From: Myroides sp. NP-2
GTDB taxonomy: Bacteria; Bacteroidota; Bacteroidia; Flavobacteriales; Flavobacteriaceae
NCBI RefSeq assembly: GCF_014145665.1
Contig: NZ_JACHTD010000007.1
Span: 116,771 to 180,770, forward strand
Direction: 5' to 3'
Length of the DNA: 64,000 nt
Below, piece by piece: positions 28,360-36,888 of this stretch (position 1 is the stretch's first letter; each line of letters starts with the position of its first letter). Below the pieces are notes generated by a model. The model ran no database searches and was not told the DNA's origin. It was given only the letters and a program-made list of their open reading frames with translations. The position numbers and the translations under genes were made by a program.

Positions 28360-29220
28360 CTTCTTCTCCTTTTTTAGTTCCGATTGCCATACATAAAAAA
28401 GGTTGGTGCAACCCATTTTTCAATTCTAGCAATTGGTGCATTTGATTGTTCAAAAAACCGCCAAAAGAACAACACCCAATATCCAAAGCTGCCGCAGCTA
28501 AATAAGCGGCATGGACAAATTCTCCGAGTTCCAATAAAGACAAAACGACCCCAAAGTCTTTGTACTTAAAGGAGTGCTTGTTCAAAATAGAAGAAAAAAC
28601 CAAAAAAGCTGTCGCGTTATCATAGTCTATCGCCCCAGTTGAAGAATGCATAATTGCAGTATAAAACCCTTCTTTTTTTTCTTGGGTGTCAAAGGCTTGA
28701 ATCTGTTCCAATTTAAAATCAATCACATTATAGCGATAAACACCTAGGGGAAGTTCTTCATTTCGATGGTTAACCAAATGTATTTCTGTGGGGTACAACG
28801 CCCCTCCCGAAGCAATATTCCGCCTATGTCGCGTGATTGTTGTTCCTTTAAAATCAACTGTTTCACAACCAGTCAAGGTGTAGAATAGCTGCATAAAACT
28901 ACTGATCTCCTGAAAACTCAATATCCGTTCAGTAAACGTACGCGTGCTTTTTCTCTTCTTATTCAGTCGGTCCAAGCTCAAAAAAGAAGGAGATGGATTA
29001 CGCGTGAATAAAAGCGGAAAACTCGGACAAAAACCCATCTCGTAATAGGAGTTATGTATTTTTTTTGCAAGCTAGGATTGTTGTTCACATGGGCAATCAA
29101 AGTAAATTTGTCTAGCGTTTCTATATCGTATTTCTTAAACTTAACCTGTTCGAGAAAATCAAGTGTGGACATACTGAGTTGATGCTCAGACAACAGGTTT
29201 AAAATTTCTTCATGAGTCAT
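28349..29220 (-). CDS. SagB-type FMN dehydrogenase, split by a frame change at an A8 tract
   Basis: The C-terminal frame (28349-29038) encodes a nitroreductase-fold SagB/ThcOx protein with KRKSTRTF, SGGALYPTEIHL, LPLGVYRYN and the flavin-pocket segment GCCSFGGFLNN. In TOMM pathways this enzyme oxidises azolines to azoles. A second frame from the ATG at 29220 (80 codons, ending 28978) overlaps it by about 60 bases. A -1 shift on CAAAAAAAA near 29050-29060 joins them into a protein of about 290 residues, which reads QKKIHNSYYEMGFCPSF across the joint and resembles full-length SagB. It may be a programmed shift, polymerase slippage, a real mutation or a sequencing error. If not joined, the two are separate genes, 28978-29220 and 28349-29038. 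Confidence 0.7.
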
Positions 29221-30064
29221 GGTTCTCCACGTAATGAGGGTTATTTTTCTTTAACAGCTCCAAGTCTTTTGTGCGCCCTTCACTTTCGTAATAGTGCACT
29301 AAAAGCTGATACAATTGATCTCGTCCCCATGATGGCGCTTGGGGAGTAGATTCCAATTCATCCGGACAAGACAGCCCTTTTAGTGCATATTCCTCTACTT
29401 TTACCATACCGCCAAACATCTTAGGGGTGTGAAAATTATGGGAAGCTAAAACGAAATAGGCGCGTAAATTCGCCTTGTTCAACGCCAAGGCCTTTTGTCC
29501 GTACGCAATCACATCAGCAGAGACCTTGCCCAACCTCAGTATATTGACATACTGAATCGAAAAGGAGGTACACATCGCCAACAGCGCATAGTAGTCCGAA
29601 TTCTCATATACCTCCTCTTGAAGCTCCGCCAAAGCAATGTCAATAATTTTTTCAGCTTTCGTTTTATCCTGCATCACCCCTTGATAAAAAGCTGCCTCAT
29701 AGTAGTACAAATACGCTTTCCAATAGTGTTGATAAAACCCCGTAAGCTCGGCATCTACCTTCGCTAATTGTGCCACAACAGGCTGTACCTCTTTTTCGTC
29801 AAACATTTTTTGCACTGCAGCATCCATGCTCAATTGATAGGAAGATGTGCGTTGAGTTGACAAAGTAGGAAGATACCGCTCAGGAGATAATCTTCCTACT
29901 TTCTCATTATGGCCCGTATTATCACAGGTTTTTACTTCTTCTACTTGTTTTAGTTCGTGTGTACTTTCTGCTCGAGGTCCAACGGACGCTGCCACACAAC
30001 AAAAAGAGCAATAGAACACGCCCAACAACAAGAGGGCGGATAAGGATTTCATATATCGTTTCAT
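29210..30064 (-). CDS. Secreted TPR-like protein in the TOMM operon
   Basis: This is a protein of about 284 residues starting at ATG 30064 (MKRYMKSLSALLLLGVFYCSFCC), 13 bases after the YcaO stop. The signal region contains CSFCC, which may act as a lipobox or simply be Cys-rich. The mature part is helical with TPR-like repeats and the segment HTPKMFGGMVK followed by PSWGRDQLYQLL, known from Bacteroidota TPR proteins of unknown function. It is an unusual member for a TOMM cluster and could be an immunity, chaperone or export helper. I cannot choose among these. Confidence 0.75.
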   Translation of the reverse strand: MKRYMKSLSALLLLGVFYCSFCCVAASVGPRAESTHELKQVEEVKTCDNTGHNEKVGRLSPERYLPTLSTQRTSSYQLSMDAAVQKMFDEKEVQPVVAQLAKVDAELTGFYQHYWKAYLYYYEAAFYQGVMQDKTKAEKIIDIALAELQEEVYENSDYYALLAMCTSFSIQYVNILRLGKVSADVIAYGQKALALNKANLRAYFVLASHNFHTPKMFGGMVKVEEYALKGLSCPDELESTPQAPSWGRDQLYQLLVHYYESEGRTKDLELLKKNNPHYVENHDS

Positions 30065-30077
30065 AACAGACTTTGTA

Positions 30078-31358
30078 TTAAGGAAATGGATGTGGAAAAT
30101 CAGTAAATAAATCTTCATTTGGATCGAATAGCCCGAGATAAGGATAATTGAAATCCCCTGTCAATAGATTGAGTTGAGGGGTAATGACTTTAATGACCTC
30201 AAATCCCAACTGTAAAGTATCCACCGTGCTCAAATGAGCGATGTAAACCTCAGAGATTCCCTTTTTTACCAGTTCTGTTGCTGTCAGATCTTGCAGATGA
30301 TGGGGGTGTTTTTCCTCCCAAGTTGTCGCATAGTGCTCATCGCTAAGAACATCTGAAAGCAGAGGAACGAAATGAGCCAATTCGGGATACAGATTATACA
30401 AGGCGAAATGCTTTTTAAACGAATCGATCTCTGAAAAATCAAACGCGCTTATTTTCTCTCTAGACAAGATATTTCGGAACTTCTCACAGGCAACTTCCGT
30501 ATATTCAATCCCTTGATACGCCTCCACGACTGCTTTTATCAGTGCTTCTTTTTTATCTAAACGCGAAGCAGCCCCAATACTTTGGTAAACTTTACCTCTT
30601 TTTTTAAATAAAATAAACACGACAAACGTCGGGCAAAAGGCGTCATCACTACAGTCATAAGTAACGATCTTTACCCGTTTATTCTCGAACAATTGCCGAA
30701 TCCTTCCATCGGCTTTAAAATGGTTGAGGAGAAACGCTTGGCTGTACTTTTTGTATTTCTTCTGGCGTTGAAAATACCAGAACTTGGCAAATCCATCGCG
30801 TTCAATACACTCCAATAGGCCACCTTCAATAGCTGTGCTACGATTGGTATGACAAGCAGTTCCCGTGGAAGTATTTTTGTGATACAGCCCGTCGCCTTGT
30901 ACATTTTCGACATTAGCCATAAAAAAGGGCAACAGCATTTCCTCTTGGGTCAGGTAGTTTTCTCCTTGAATCCAGTGGGTGGCACAGCTTTCCGTTAAGC
31001 GTTTTAACGCGAATTGTGATGCGCCATATTGTTCCTCAGAAAAATAAGTTATCCGATTGGGTGGATAACAGGTGTACTGTTCTTTTAACGCTCTATAAGT
31101 CCCGTGAATCAACGCGCCTTTTAACTGAAAACTAGAGGCATATCGCTCCAAGTATTCGCCCAATGCTGCTACAGAAGCTTGATCTTTATCGAAGGCTATT
31201 CCTCCACCAGAGATTGATTCCCGCTTGTTGTTCATCACGAATAAATGATCCGAAAAGCACACACTTTCGTGTAAAGAAGCCGGCAAATACAAATTGCGAG
31301 CTATTTGTAGTTCGGGTTTATTCAAAAACCCCAACTCCCCGTGTAATGCGCGAATCAT
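30078..31358 (-). CDS. YcaO cyclodehydratase (TOMM D protein)
   Basis: This 426-residue YcaO-domain enzyme uses ATP to turn Cys/Ser/Thr of a precursor peptide into azolines. Visible family features are SGGGIAFDKDQASVAALGE, the Glu-rich ATP/Mg site in TAIEGGLLECIERDGF, and the C-terminal PHPFP, which is the PxPxP ending typical of azoline-forming YcaO proteins. Ribosomal-protein YcaO (RimO-linked) lacks that context. Its ATG overlaps the stop of the E1-like partner (ATGA), so the two are translationally coupled. That fits their known complex, in which the partner delivers the leader peptide. Confidence 0.93.
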   Translation of the reverse strand: MIRALHGELGFLNKPELQIARNLYLPASLHESVCFSDHLFVMNNKRESISGGGIAFDKDQASVAALGEYLERYASSFQLKGALIHGTYRALKEQYTCYPPNRITYFSEEQYGASQFALKRLTESCATHWIQGENYLTQEEMLLPFFMANVENVQGDGLYHKNTSTGTACHTNRSTAIEGGLLECIERDGFAKFWYFQRQKKYKKYSQAFLLNHFKADGRIRQLFENKRVKIVTYDCSDDAFCPTFVVFILFKKRGKVYQSIGAASRLDKKEALIKAVVEAYQGIEYTEVACEKFRNILSREKISAFDFSEIDSFKKHFALYNLYPELAHFVPLLSDVLSDEHYATTWEEKHPHHLQDLTATELVKKGISEVYIAHLSTVDTLQLGFEVIKVITPQLNLLTGDFNYPYLGLFDPNEDLFTDFPHPFP

Positions 31359-32236
31359 AAAGGATTATAAAGTGCTAAGTTACTACAAATCGAACAGGAG
31401 GGCGATTTCAACACGCGAAAGAACTGGTTGTTGTATCGATTGAAATCGATAAACGTGGCCTTGTTGTAGAGCGTTTTATTATTGCGGAACAACACTTTCT
31501 TTAGTTCGTTGTACACAAAGGAAGAGTACACCCCAAACGAACCAATGTCAAATACCGAGATCACGTGATCCTGTATTCGTTCTTGCTCCCAGATTTGTTC
31601 CATTAGCACTTCGGGATTGAGTGCATTAAAGAGCTTTCTCGTTTCTACGCAACTCAGGCAAACCGTATCTTTAGCGCTGTTCATTAAAGGACCTATCAAC
31701 ATTCCATTCGCATAAAACTCCACAAATAAAAAGTCTGTAGACACGTTCTTCTGAAGGGCACTGATTTTTGCAACAGTTGATGCATTGTAAAAATAAGGCC
31801 CAATCAAAAGTGTGAGAGCTTTGTTGTCGCTCGCTTCATCGAAATCAGGGCAAGGCGTATCCGATAAATTATAGAGATTAGACACGCAAATCGACTCAGG
31901 TAAGCCCGCGACAAATGCAGATATCCCTTGTAAGTCATGCCCAAATTCGCCAATAATATCGATGAAATAAGATTCTTGTTTTATAGTGTGAGGTGCAATA
32001 AGTTCATTTTCTATCAGCCAAGAAAGCAAATCCTCTTTTCTATCTTGTTGTAAAAAAGAAAGACAGCGATCCAATACCAGGGAATCAATGGAGTTTTTTT
32101 CTTGTACGGCGCGCAATACAGCAATCAAGTCGCAAGCCTGTTGTCCCTTTATTTTTTTTATCGTCGACGAGTCTGAAAGCAAGACATACTCCTCGGGATT
32201 GACCTGAATAATTTTCCATTTCGTTGTGTTCATCAT
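31355..32236 (-). CDS. TOMM leader-binding E1-like protein (C protein)
   Basis: This 293-residue protein has an N-terminal winged-helix region (about residues 1-85) that would be the RiPP recognition element. A truncated ThiF/E1-like domain follows (VFDIGSFGVYSSFVYNELKKVLF, cited by parts). Two CxxC pairs, C193/C196 and C281/C284, form the structural Zn tetrathiolate typical of SagC/ocin-ThiF-like proteins. It presents the precursor to YcaO. The start could also be the next Met. It begins 58 bases after the precursor stop, behind the hairpin at 32246-32286. Confidence 0.85.
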   Translation of the reverse strand: MMNTTKWKIIQVNPEEYVLLSDSSTIKKIKGQQACDLIAVLRAVQEKNSIDSLVLDRCLSFLQQDRKEDLLSWLIENELIAPHTIKQESYFIDIIGEFGHDLQGISAFVAGLPESICVSNLYNLSDTPCPDFDEASDNKALTLLIGPYFYNASTVAKISALQKNVSTDFLFVEFYANGMLIGPLMNSAKDTVCLSCVETRKLFNALNPEVLMEQIWEQERIQDHVISVFDIGSFGVYSSFVYNELKKVLFRNNKTLYNKATFIDFNRYNNQFFRVLKSPSCSICSNLALYNPL

Positions 32237-32245
32237 TGTATAGGT

Positions 32246-32286
32246 TAAAAACTAGCAATACCTAGCCCATGGATAGGTATCACTAG
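32246..32286 (-). terminator. Attenuator-like hairpin between precursor and enzymes
   Basis: On the minus strand CTAGTGATACCTA and TAGGTATTGCTAG pair over 13 positions with two imperfect ones, have a 9-base loop, and are followed by TTTTT. It sits in the 58-base gap after the precursor gene. Partial termination here would give more precursor mRNA than enzyme mRNA, as in the sag locus of streptococci. Confidence 0.7.
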
Positions 32287-32294
32287 CGTTAGTA

Positions 32295-32423
32295 TTAGCA
32301 ACAACAGCAACAGCTGCAACAAGCATAAATATCTGTTACGGAGGTTGGAACTGAAATTGCTAAAGATGAAACCTCTTTCGTTTCAATCGTTTCAATGGTA
32401 AGTTGTAATTCTTTCATTTGCAT
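32295..32423 (-). CDS. TOMM/LAP precursor peptide ending CCSCCCCC
   Basis: This is a 42-codon gene (40 codons if the second ATG at 32417 is used). The acidic-to-neutral leader contains MKELQLTIETIETKEVSS and then a Ser/Thr/Val-rich part (SVPTSVTDIYA). The last eight residues are CCSCCCCC, seven Cys and one Ser in a row, directly before the stop. This block of heterocyclisable residues resembles the cores of streptolysin S-like and thiazolylpeptide-type precursors. The gene is first in the operon, right before the leader-binding protein and YcaO. The length, position and Cys run together make it the likely substrate. Confidence 0.92.
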   Translation of the reverse strand: MQMKELQLTIETIETKEVSSLAISVPTSVTDIYACCSCCCCC

Positions 32424-32937
32424 TAAAATTAAGTTTAATAATACGAGTCAAGTTTTGAGACATTACTCGATATATGCGGTCTATTCTCGATCAAGAAAAT
32501 ATATAGATAAGCCTTCGCGAATGGCTGATCTATCCATATAAGATCGTCAATCAACGGCTGCTATATCGCACTAGACATGCAGAACTAGCAAGACCAGTTG
32601 AATTAAAAAATAAGATTGTATAATGCCTATAGAAATAGCAAAATGGGAGAATAAAACTAATGCATAACACGTGTCAAGGCAACTACATCAGCTTTGCTAT
32701 TTAGTAACTATAGGGTATAAATTTGTCTTAGGACATCAAACTATTGCTCTTTTAAATAGGTAAAACAAAATGGGAGATGTGTGTTTTTACCAAGGCAACA
32801 GAATAAAAATAAGTATAATTTTTTACACCAAAACAAAAGGATGCAAAAAAACATGATCTTTTAATGAAAAAGAATACAATTATTTGAATTATATATGTTT
32901 ATCCGGTTCTAACTGCTAAACAGTTCACCGCAAACCG
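32424..32937. other. Upstream region of the TOMM operon, about 510 bases
   Basis: This AT-rich, apparently non-coding stretch must hold the operon promoter, but I see no TAnnTTTG box at a good distance. The clearest feature is an inverted repeat at 32503-32533 (ATAGATAAGCC with GGCTGATCTAT, one mismatch), a possible regulator site or leader hairpin. No second Cys-rich peptide gene was seen on either strand. Confidence 0.55.
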
Positions 32938-33108
32938 TTAATTTTCCTCATTGCGCAATCGGTACTTCCGCACAATAAAATATACACCGCTGAAGATCAA
33001 CAAAGCGTAGCATATCCAATTAGCATGATCATAAACAAAAAAATCAAATAGGTTCAATATGAGTGCGATGGTAGTCAACAGCACTAAACCTTTAACTAAC
33101 TTATCCAT
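32938..33108 (-). CDS. Small two-segment membrane protein
   Basis: This is a 56-residue protein from ATG 33108 (MDKLVKGLVLLTTIALILNL) with two hydrophobic segments and a basic tail (RKYRLRNEEN). A longer frame from 33159 adds 17 residues without support. Its position upstream of the TOMM operon on the same strand allows a link, such as immunity, but the 510-base gap argues against cotranscription. Confidence 0.5.
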   Translation of the reverse strand: MDKLVKGLVLLTTIALILNLFDFFVYDHANWICYALLIFSGVYFIVRKYRLRNEEN

Positions 33109-33641
33109 TTGAAAAAAATTGAAATTAATTACTCCTTTACTTGAAAATGGCAGTAACACAACTTTGTTCTATGTAGTGCGTTCCTTTCATAAAAAAATTC
33201 TCATTACTTCCTCATTATTTCAACAGCAAAAAACATTCCACTTTTACGCTATCCGTTGAATAAACATGACTAAAAGCGTGAAGTAGCAAACATTAGAAGG
33301 CAATCCATACGATTTTTTAACACCCAAAACACTAAAATAACAACCTTTTAATCACAAAAAACGATATTTTACCTAAACAATCGCTTTACGAACAAAATAT
33401 ATACTCCGTTAAAAAAAAAGTTCATAATCTCCACTTTTTACTTTCATCCTTTCCTTACCCATTTCATAGCGCTTTCTTCTTGTATCCTTCGTTCAAAAGC
33501 TATAGCCTCCCCACACTTTCACTTCCACAAAAGCTCTTTTTACAAAAAACACGCCTTCTTTTCGTTTCTTTTCAACCTAGAATAGCTGTTTTATTTATTT
33601 GATTTTTATAATTTTGCAGCTACTTTTTACACGCCAACTTC
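33109..33641. other. Intergenic stretch of about 530 bases
   Basis: A very AT-rich region between the small membrane-protein gene and the AraC regulator. The only feature I can name is a -7 type box TAATTTTG at 33609-33616, 26 bases before the AraC-family start codon. No RNA gene or repeat was recognised. Confidence 0.4.
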
Positions 33642-34565
33642 ATGAGTAAAGATTTAGAAACCATTGCCGATTATTACAAAGAACGATCCTCCAATTCGCT
33701 TTCGGAACACTATGCTTTTAACATTCGAGAGTACAAAACTGGAGCGTCTCATTTTAATATCAATATGCGCAAATACTGCAGTTTCACTACTCCTTACAAT
33801 CGACGAGACTTTTACAAAGTTGGTTTGATTATCGGTTGTGGAACCTTGCACTACGGTTCGCATGCGATTCATATAAATCAACCAGCCTTGTTTCTTCCAT
33901 GCCCAACCACTCCCTACTCATGGACGTGTATTGAAAAAAAACAAGAAGGTTTTTTCTGTCTGTTCAACTATGAATTCTTTACCGAAAACAGAAGCTTAGA
34001 GTCGTTTAAAAAAACATCCTTATTCAAAGAATGGGGCAAGCCTTTAATTTTCCTTTCCCCAGACGAATTAGCTCTTGCTCACACTTATTTTCAGCAAATG
34101 TACGCGATGGCACAATCCAACTACCCGTTGAAATACGAGGTTATCCGAAACCTGCTAGCCTTATTGCTGCATCAAGCCCTACAGCTAAAAGTAGAGGATA
34201 TTGCCCTAGAAGATCAAAATGCTTCTATGCGCCTATTTCGCTTATTTGACCAATTGCTAAATAAACAATTCCCCTTAGATTCCCCTGCCTATCCTCTTGC
34301 CCTACGTCGACCTATTGACTACGCAAACAAGCTCAATGTGCACGTCAATCACTTAAATGCCTCCATTAAATCAGCAACGGGAAAAACAACCTCCCAACAC
34401 TTGATCGATCGCCTGCTATTGGAAGCCAAAAATCTGCTAATCAATACCGATTGGGACATTGCGCAAGTTGGTTATACCCTCGGATTTGACCAACCTTCAC
34501 ACTTTACGCACTTTTTCAAAAAACACGTGCATATGACGCCCTTGCAATTTCGAAATCAATTTTAA
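33642..34565 (+). CDS. AraC-family transcriptional regulator
   Basis: This 307-residue protein has an N-terminal ligand-binding-type domain and a C-terminal AraC DNA-binding domain. The latter contains LNVHVNHLNASIKSATGKT and, in the second helix-turn-helix, WDIAQVGYTLGFDQPSHFTHFFKKH, here cited in two parts, with the usual final PLQFR. It lies 95 bases upstream of an MFS exporter gene in the same direction and probably regulates it. Confidence 0.93.
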   Translation: MSKDLETIADYYKERSSNSLSEHYAFNIREYKTGASHFNINMRKYCSFTTPYNRRDFYKVGLIIGCGTLHYGSHAIHINQPALFLPCPTTPYSWTCIEKKQEGFFCLFNYEFFTENRSLESFKKTSLFKEWGKPLIFLSPDELALAHTYFQQMYAMAQSNYPLKYEVIRNLLALLLHQALQLKVEDIALEDQNASMRLFRLFDQLLNKQFPLDSPAYPLALRRPIDYANKLNVHVNHLNASIKSATGKTTSQHLIDRLLLEAKNLLINTDWDIAQVGYTLGFDQPSHFTHFFKKHVHMTPLQFRNQF

Positions 34566-34628
34566 AAATTCTTTGATTAATACAATTATACCTTTGCCTT
34601 TTTTAAGGTAGTGCAACCGCCCTTCTTT

Positions 34629-34636
34629 TACTTTTG
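34629..34636 (+). promoter_or_regulatory. Putative -7 box for the MFS exporter
   Basis: TACTTTTG matches TAnnTTTG, 24 bases before the ATG at 34661. A second match, TACCTTTG, is at 34589-34596. Confidence 0.4.
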
Positions 34637-34660
34637 TAGCCTTAAAACAACAATTCACTT

Positions 34661-35857
34661 ATGCTTAGAGAAGCTACAAACCAAAGAAAAAAGCTAGCAA
34701 CAATCTTAGCTTTTAGTTCAATTCCTCTATCTGGATTTGTAACGGATATCTATTTGCCTTCTTTTCCGTCCATGGCCAGTGATTTGGCAATTACAGAAAA
34801 AGAAGTTCAGCTAACCTTAACCTGTTATTTGTTGAGCTACGGAATTTCTCAGCTCTTTGTCGGAAGTATTCTAGACAGTATTGGTCGATATAGACCTCGT
34901 CTTATTGCCTTGTTATTCATAGCACTATCCAGTACGCTTATTGCCCTTACAAACGACATTTTTTTGATTTGCCTCTTGCGCGTCGTTCAGGGAATCGCAA
35001 TCTCTATCTTAGTGGTAGCGACCCGTGCCATTTTTATGGATATTTATGAAGAACAACAACGCATTCACTACCTGAGTTACTTTACTGTCGTCTGGTCCTG
35101 TGGTCCTATTCTAGCGCCCTTTTTAGGCGGTTATCTCGATGCACTTTTTTCTTGGCATGCCAACTTTTACTTCCTCTCTATCTATGCTGTCGTTCTGTTT
35201 ATCCTCGATCTACTCATCAGTGGAGAAAGTATTGCTGAAAAGAAAAAATTCAACTTGAGTCAAACTTTACAGCTATATAAAATCATGTTGAGCAATCAAA
35301 ACTTTATCCTGGGCATTTGCATCTTGGGAATGAGTTATTCCATCGTAATGATCTTCAATATTGCTGGTCCTTTTATTATAGAAAACACCTTCAATCAAAA
35401 TGCCATTGTCATTGGCTATTGCACGCTCTTGTTGGGGTTTTCGTGGATGTTAGGAGGAATCATTGGCAAAAAGCGAATGCACCTGTCTTTCCAACAGCGC
35501 ACAACGCGTCCAATTTTCGTTCAGCTTGCCTTGGTAGTCGCCTTGCTAGCAGTGAGCTATTACGTTGAGAATTTGTATCTGTTGATGATGGGTTTATTCT
35601 TCATCCACATCTGTTCGGGTACTTTATTCAACAATTTTTTCACGACCACAATGCTCGCTTTCCCCAACAACTCTGGAACTGCAGGCGGACTAATGGGCGG
35701 ATTAACCTACGTAATTACTTCGTTTACGAGCTTTGTTATTTCATCATCTGGGGCAATTGACACTCCATTCCAACTCACATCCCGCTATAGCGTGATGATT
35801 TTATGCTTGTTATGCTTGATTTTATACGTCGTTCACCTCAACAAAAAAACACAATAG
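34661..35857 (+). CDS. Bcr/CflA-type MFS multidrug exporter
   Basis: This 398-residue protein has twelve predicted membrane segments of the DHA1 drug:H+ antiporter group. The segment LSGFVTDIYLPSFPSMASDL, then LTCYLLSYGISQLFVGSILD and DSIGRYRP (motif A), matches the Bcr/CflA subfamily. It likely exports a toxic small molecule using the proton gradient. The AraC-type regulator upstream is the probable local control. Confidence 0.9.
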   Translation: MLREATNQRKKLATILAFSSIPLSGFVTDIYLPSFPSMASDLAITEKEVQLTLTCYLLSYGISQLFVGSILDSIGRYRPRLIALLFIALSSTLIALTNDIFLICLLRVVQGIAISILVVATRAIFMDIYEEQQRIHYLSYFTVVWSCGPILAPFLGGYLDALFSWHANFYFLSIYAVVLFILDLLISGESIAEKKKFNLSQTLQLYKIMLSNQNFILGICILGMSYSIVMIFNIAGPFIIENTFNQNAIVIGYCTLLLGFSWMLGGIIGKKRMHLSFQQRTTRPIFVQLALVVALLAVSYYVENLYLLMMGLFFIHICSGTLFNNFFTTTMLAFPNNSGTAGGLMGGLTYVITSFTSFVISSSGAIDTPFQLTSRYSVMILCLLCLILYVVHLNKKTQ

Positions 35858-35895
35858 TCCATAGGAAAAAACAACTCATTCTCCAGTGAAATACG

Positions 35896-35944
35896 TACCT
35901 TTGCACCCGCTTAGCCCTAGATGACTCTATCACAGGCTAAGCGG
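35896..35944 (+). promoter_or_regulatory. -7 box followed at once by a 10-bp hairpin
   Basis: TACCTTTG (35896-35903) is followed by a perfect stem CCGCTTAGCC (35907-35916) with GGCTAAGCGG (35935-35944), an 18-base loop and TTTT. The hairpin either ends the MFS message or forms the very 5' end of the EamA message. Confidence 0.5.
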
Positions 35945-35976
35945 TTTTAGTAGTTTAACAATCTGTATTGCCTATT

Positions 35977-36888
35977 ATGGGACTAAACAACAAGTTTCTA
36001 GGTTTTTCAGCGGCTATTTTTGCTGCTGCCCTTTGGGGTGTTTCAGGAGCATTTGCTCAGTTCTTATTCAATGAGAAAAATTTCAATGCCGAATGGTTAG
36101 TTACCGTTCGCCTATTAATTTCTGGATCGATTATGCTCGCACTGGGAATTATAAAAGGCGATAAAGACGTTTGGCATCTTTGGAAAAATAAAAAATACGC
36201 CGTTCAGCTTGTCGTCTTCAGTTTCTTCGGGATGTTAATGGTTCAATACTCCTACTTTATTACCATTTTTCACTCCAATGCAGCAACAGCAACAGTGCTT
36301 CAATATATCGGTCCTGTTTTTATTGCAATATACTTGGCAATCCGTCTAAAAAAATGGCCAAAACCCATTGAAATACTTGCCATTGGTCTGGCGATGTTAG
36401 GTACCTTCTTACTCGTTACCCATGGGGATATAAACAGCTTGACCATTACCCCTACTGCATTAATTTGGGGAATTATTTCTGCTATTGCCTTGGCGGCTTA
36501 TACTGTTTTACCGGTGCATTTATTGAAAGAATACAGTCCTATTGTCATTATTGGTTGGAGTATGTTACTTGCTGGAACAGGCATAGCCCTTGTTTATCCT
36601 CCGATGCAATCTCCAGGTATTTGGGATATGGAAACCTTTTGGGCTGTTGGTTTCATCATCTTATTTGGCACCTTAATTTCCTTCTATATCTTCTTAGATG
36701 CCATCAATAACATCGGTCCCCAACGCGCAAGTTTACTCGCTTGTGCCGAGCCTTTATCCGCAACCTTAATCGCTGTGTTTTACTTTGGCGTTGAGTTTGA
36801 ATGGCTGGATTGGTTGGGCAGCAGCTGTATTATCTTTACAATCTTACTTCTGACTAAAATCAAGAAAAAAGAAATACCGGAAAGTTAA
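35977..36888 (+). CDS. EamA/DMT-family transporter
   Basis: This 303-residue protein has ten membrane segments and two EamA repeats. The ATG at 35977 is used rather than a TTG three codons earlier. The first repeat begins AAIFAAALWGVSGAFAQFLF and the second ends CAEPLSATLIAVFYFGVEF. The best-known relatives are amino-acid or metabolite exporters; the substrate is unknown. The stop codon overlaps that of the convergent flippase gene by 4 bases (TTAA shared). Confidence 0.9.
   Translation: MGLNNKFLGFSAAIFAAALWGVSGAFAQFLFNEKNFNAEWLVTVRLLISGSIMLALGIIKGDKDVWHLWKNKKYAVQLVVFSFFGMLMVQYSYFITIFHSNAATATVLQYIGPVFIAIYLAIRLKKWPKPIEILAIGLAMLGTFLLVTHGDINSLTITPTALIWGIISAIALAAYTVLPVHLLKEYSPIVIIGWSMLLAGTGIALVYPPMQSPGIWDMETFWAVGFIILFGTLISFYIFLDAINNIGPQRASLLACAEPLSATLIAVFYFGVEFEWLDWLGSSCIIFTILLLTKIKKKEIPES

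Noticed and set aside
32424..32937. Additional Cys-rich precursor genes upstream of the TOMM operon
   Set aside because: No second Cys run or similar leader was found on either strand.
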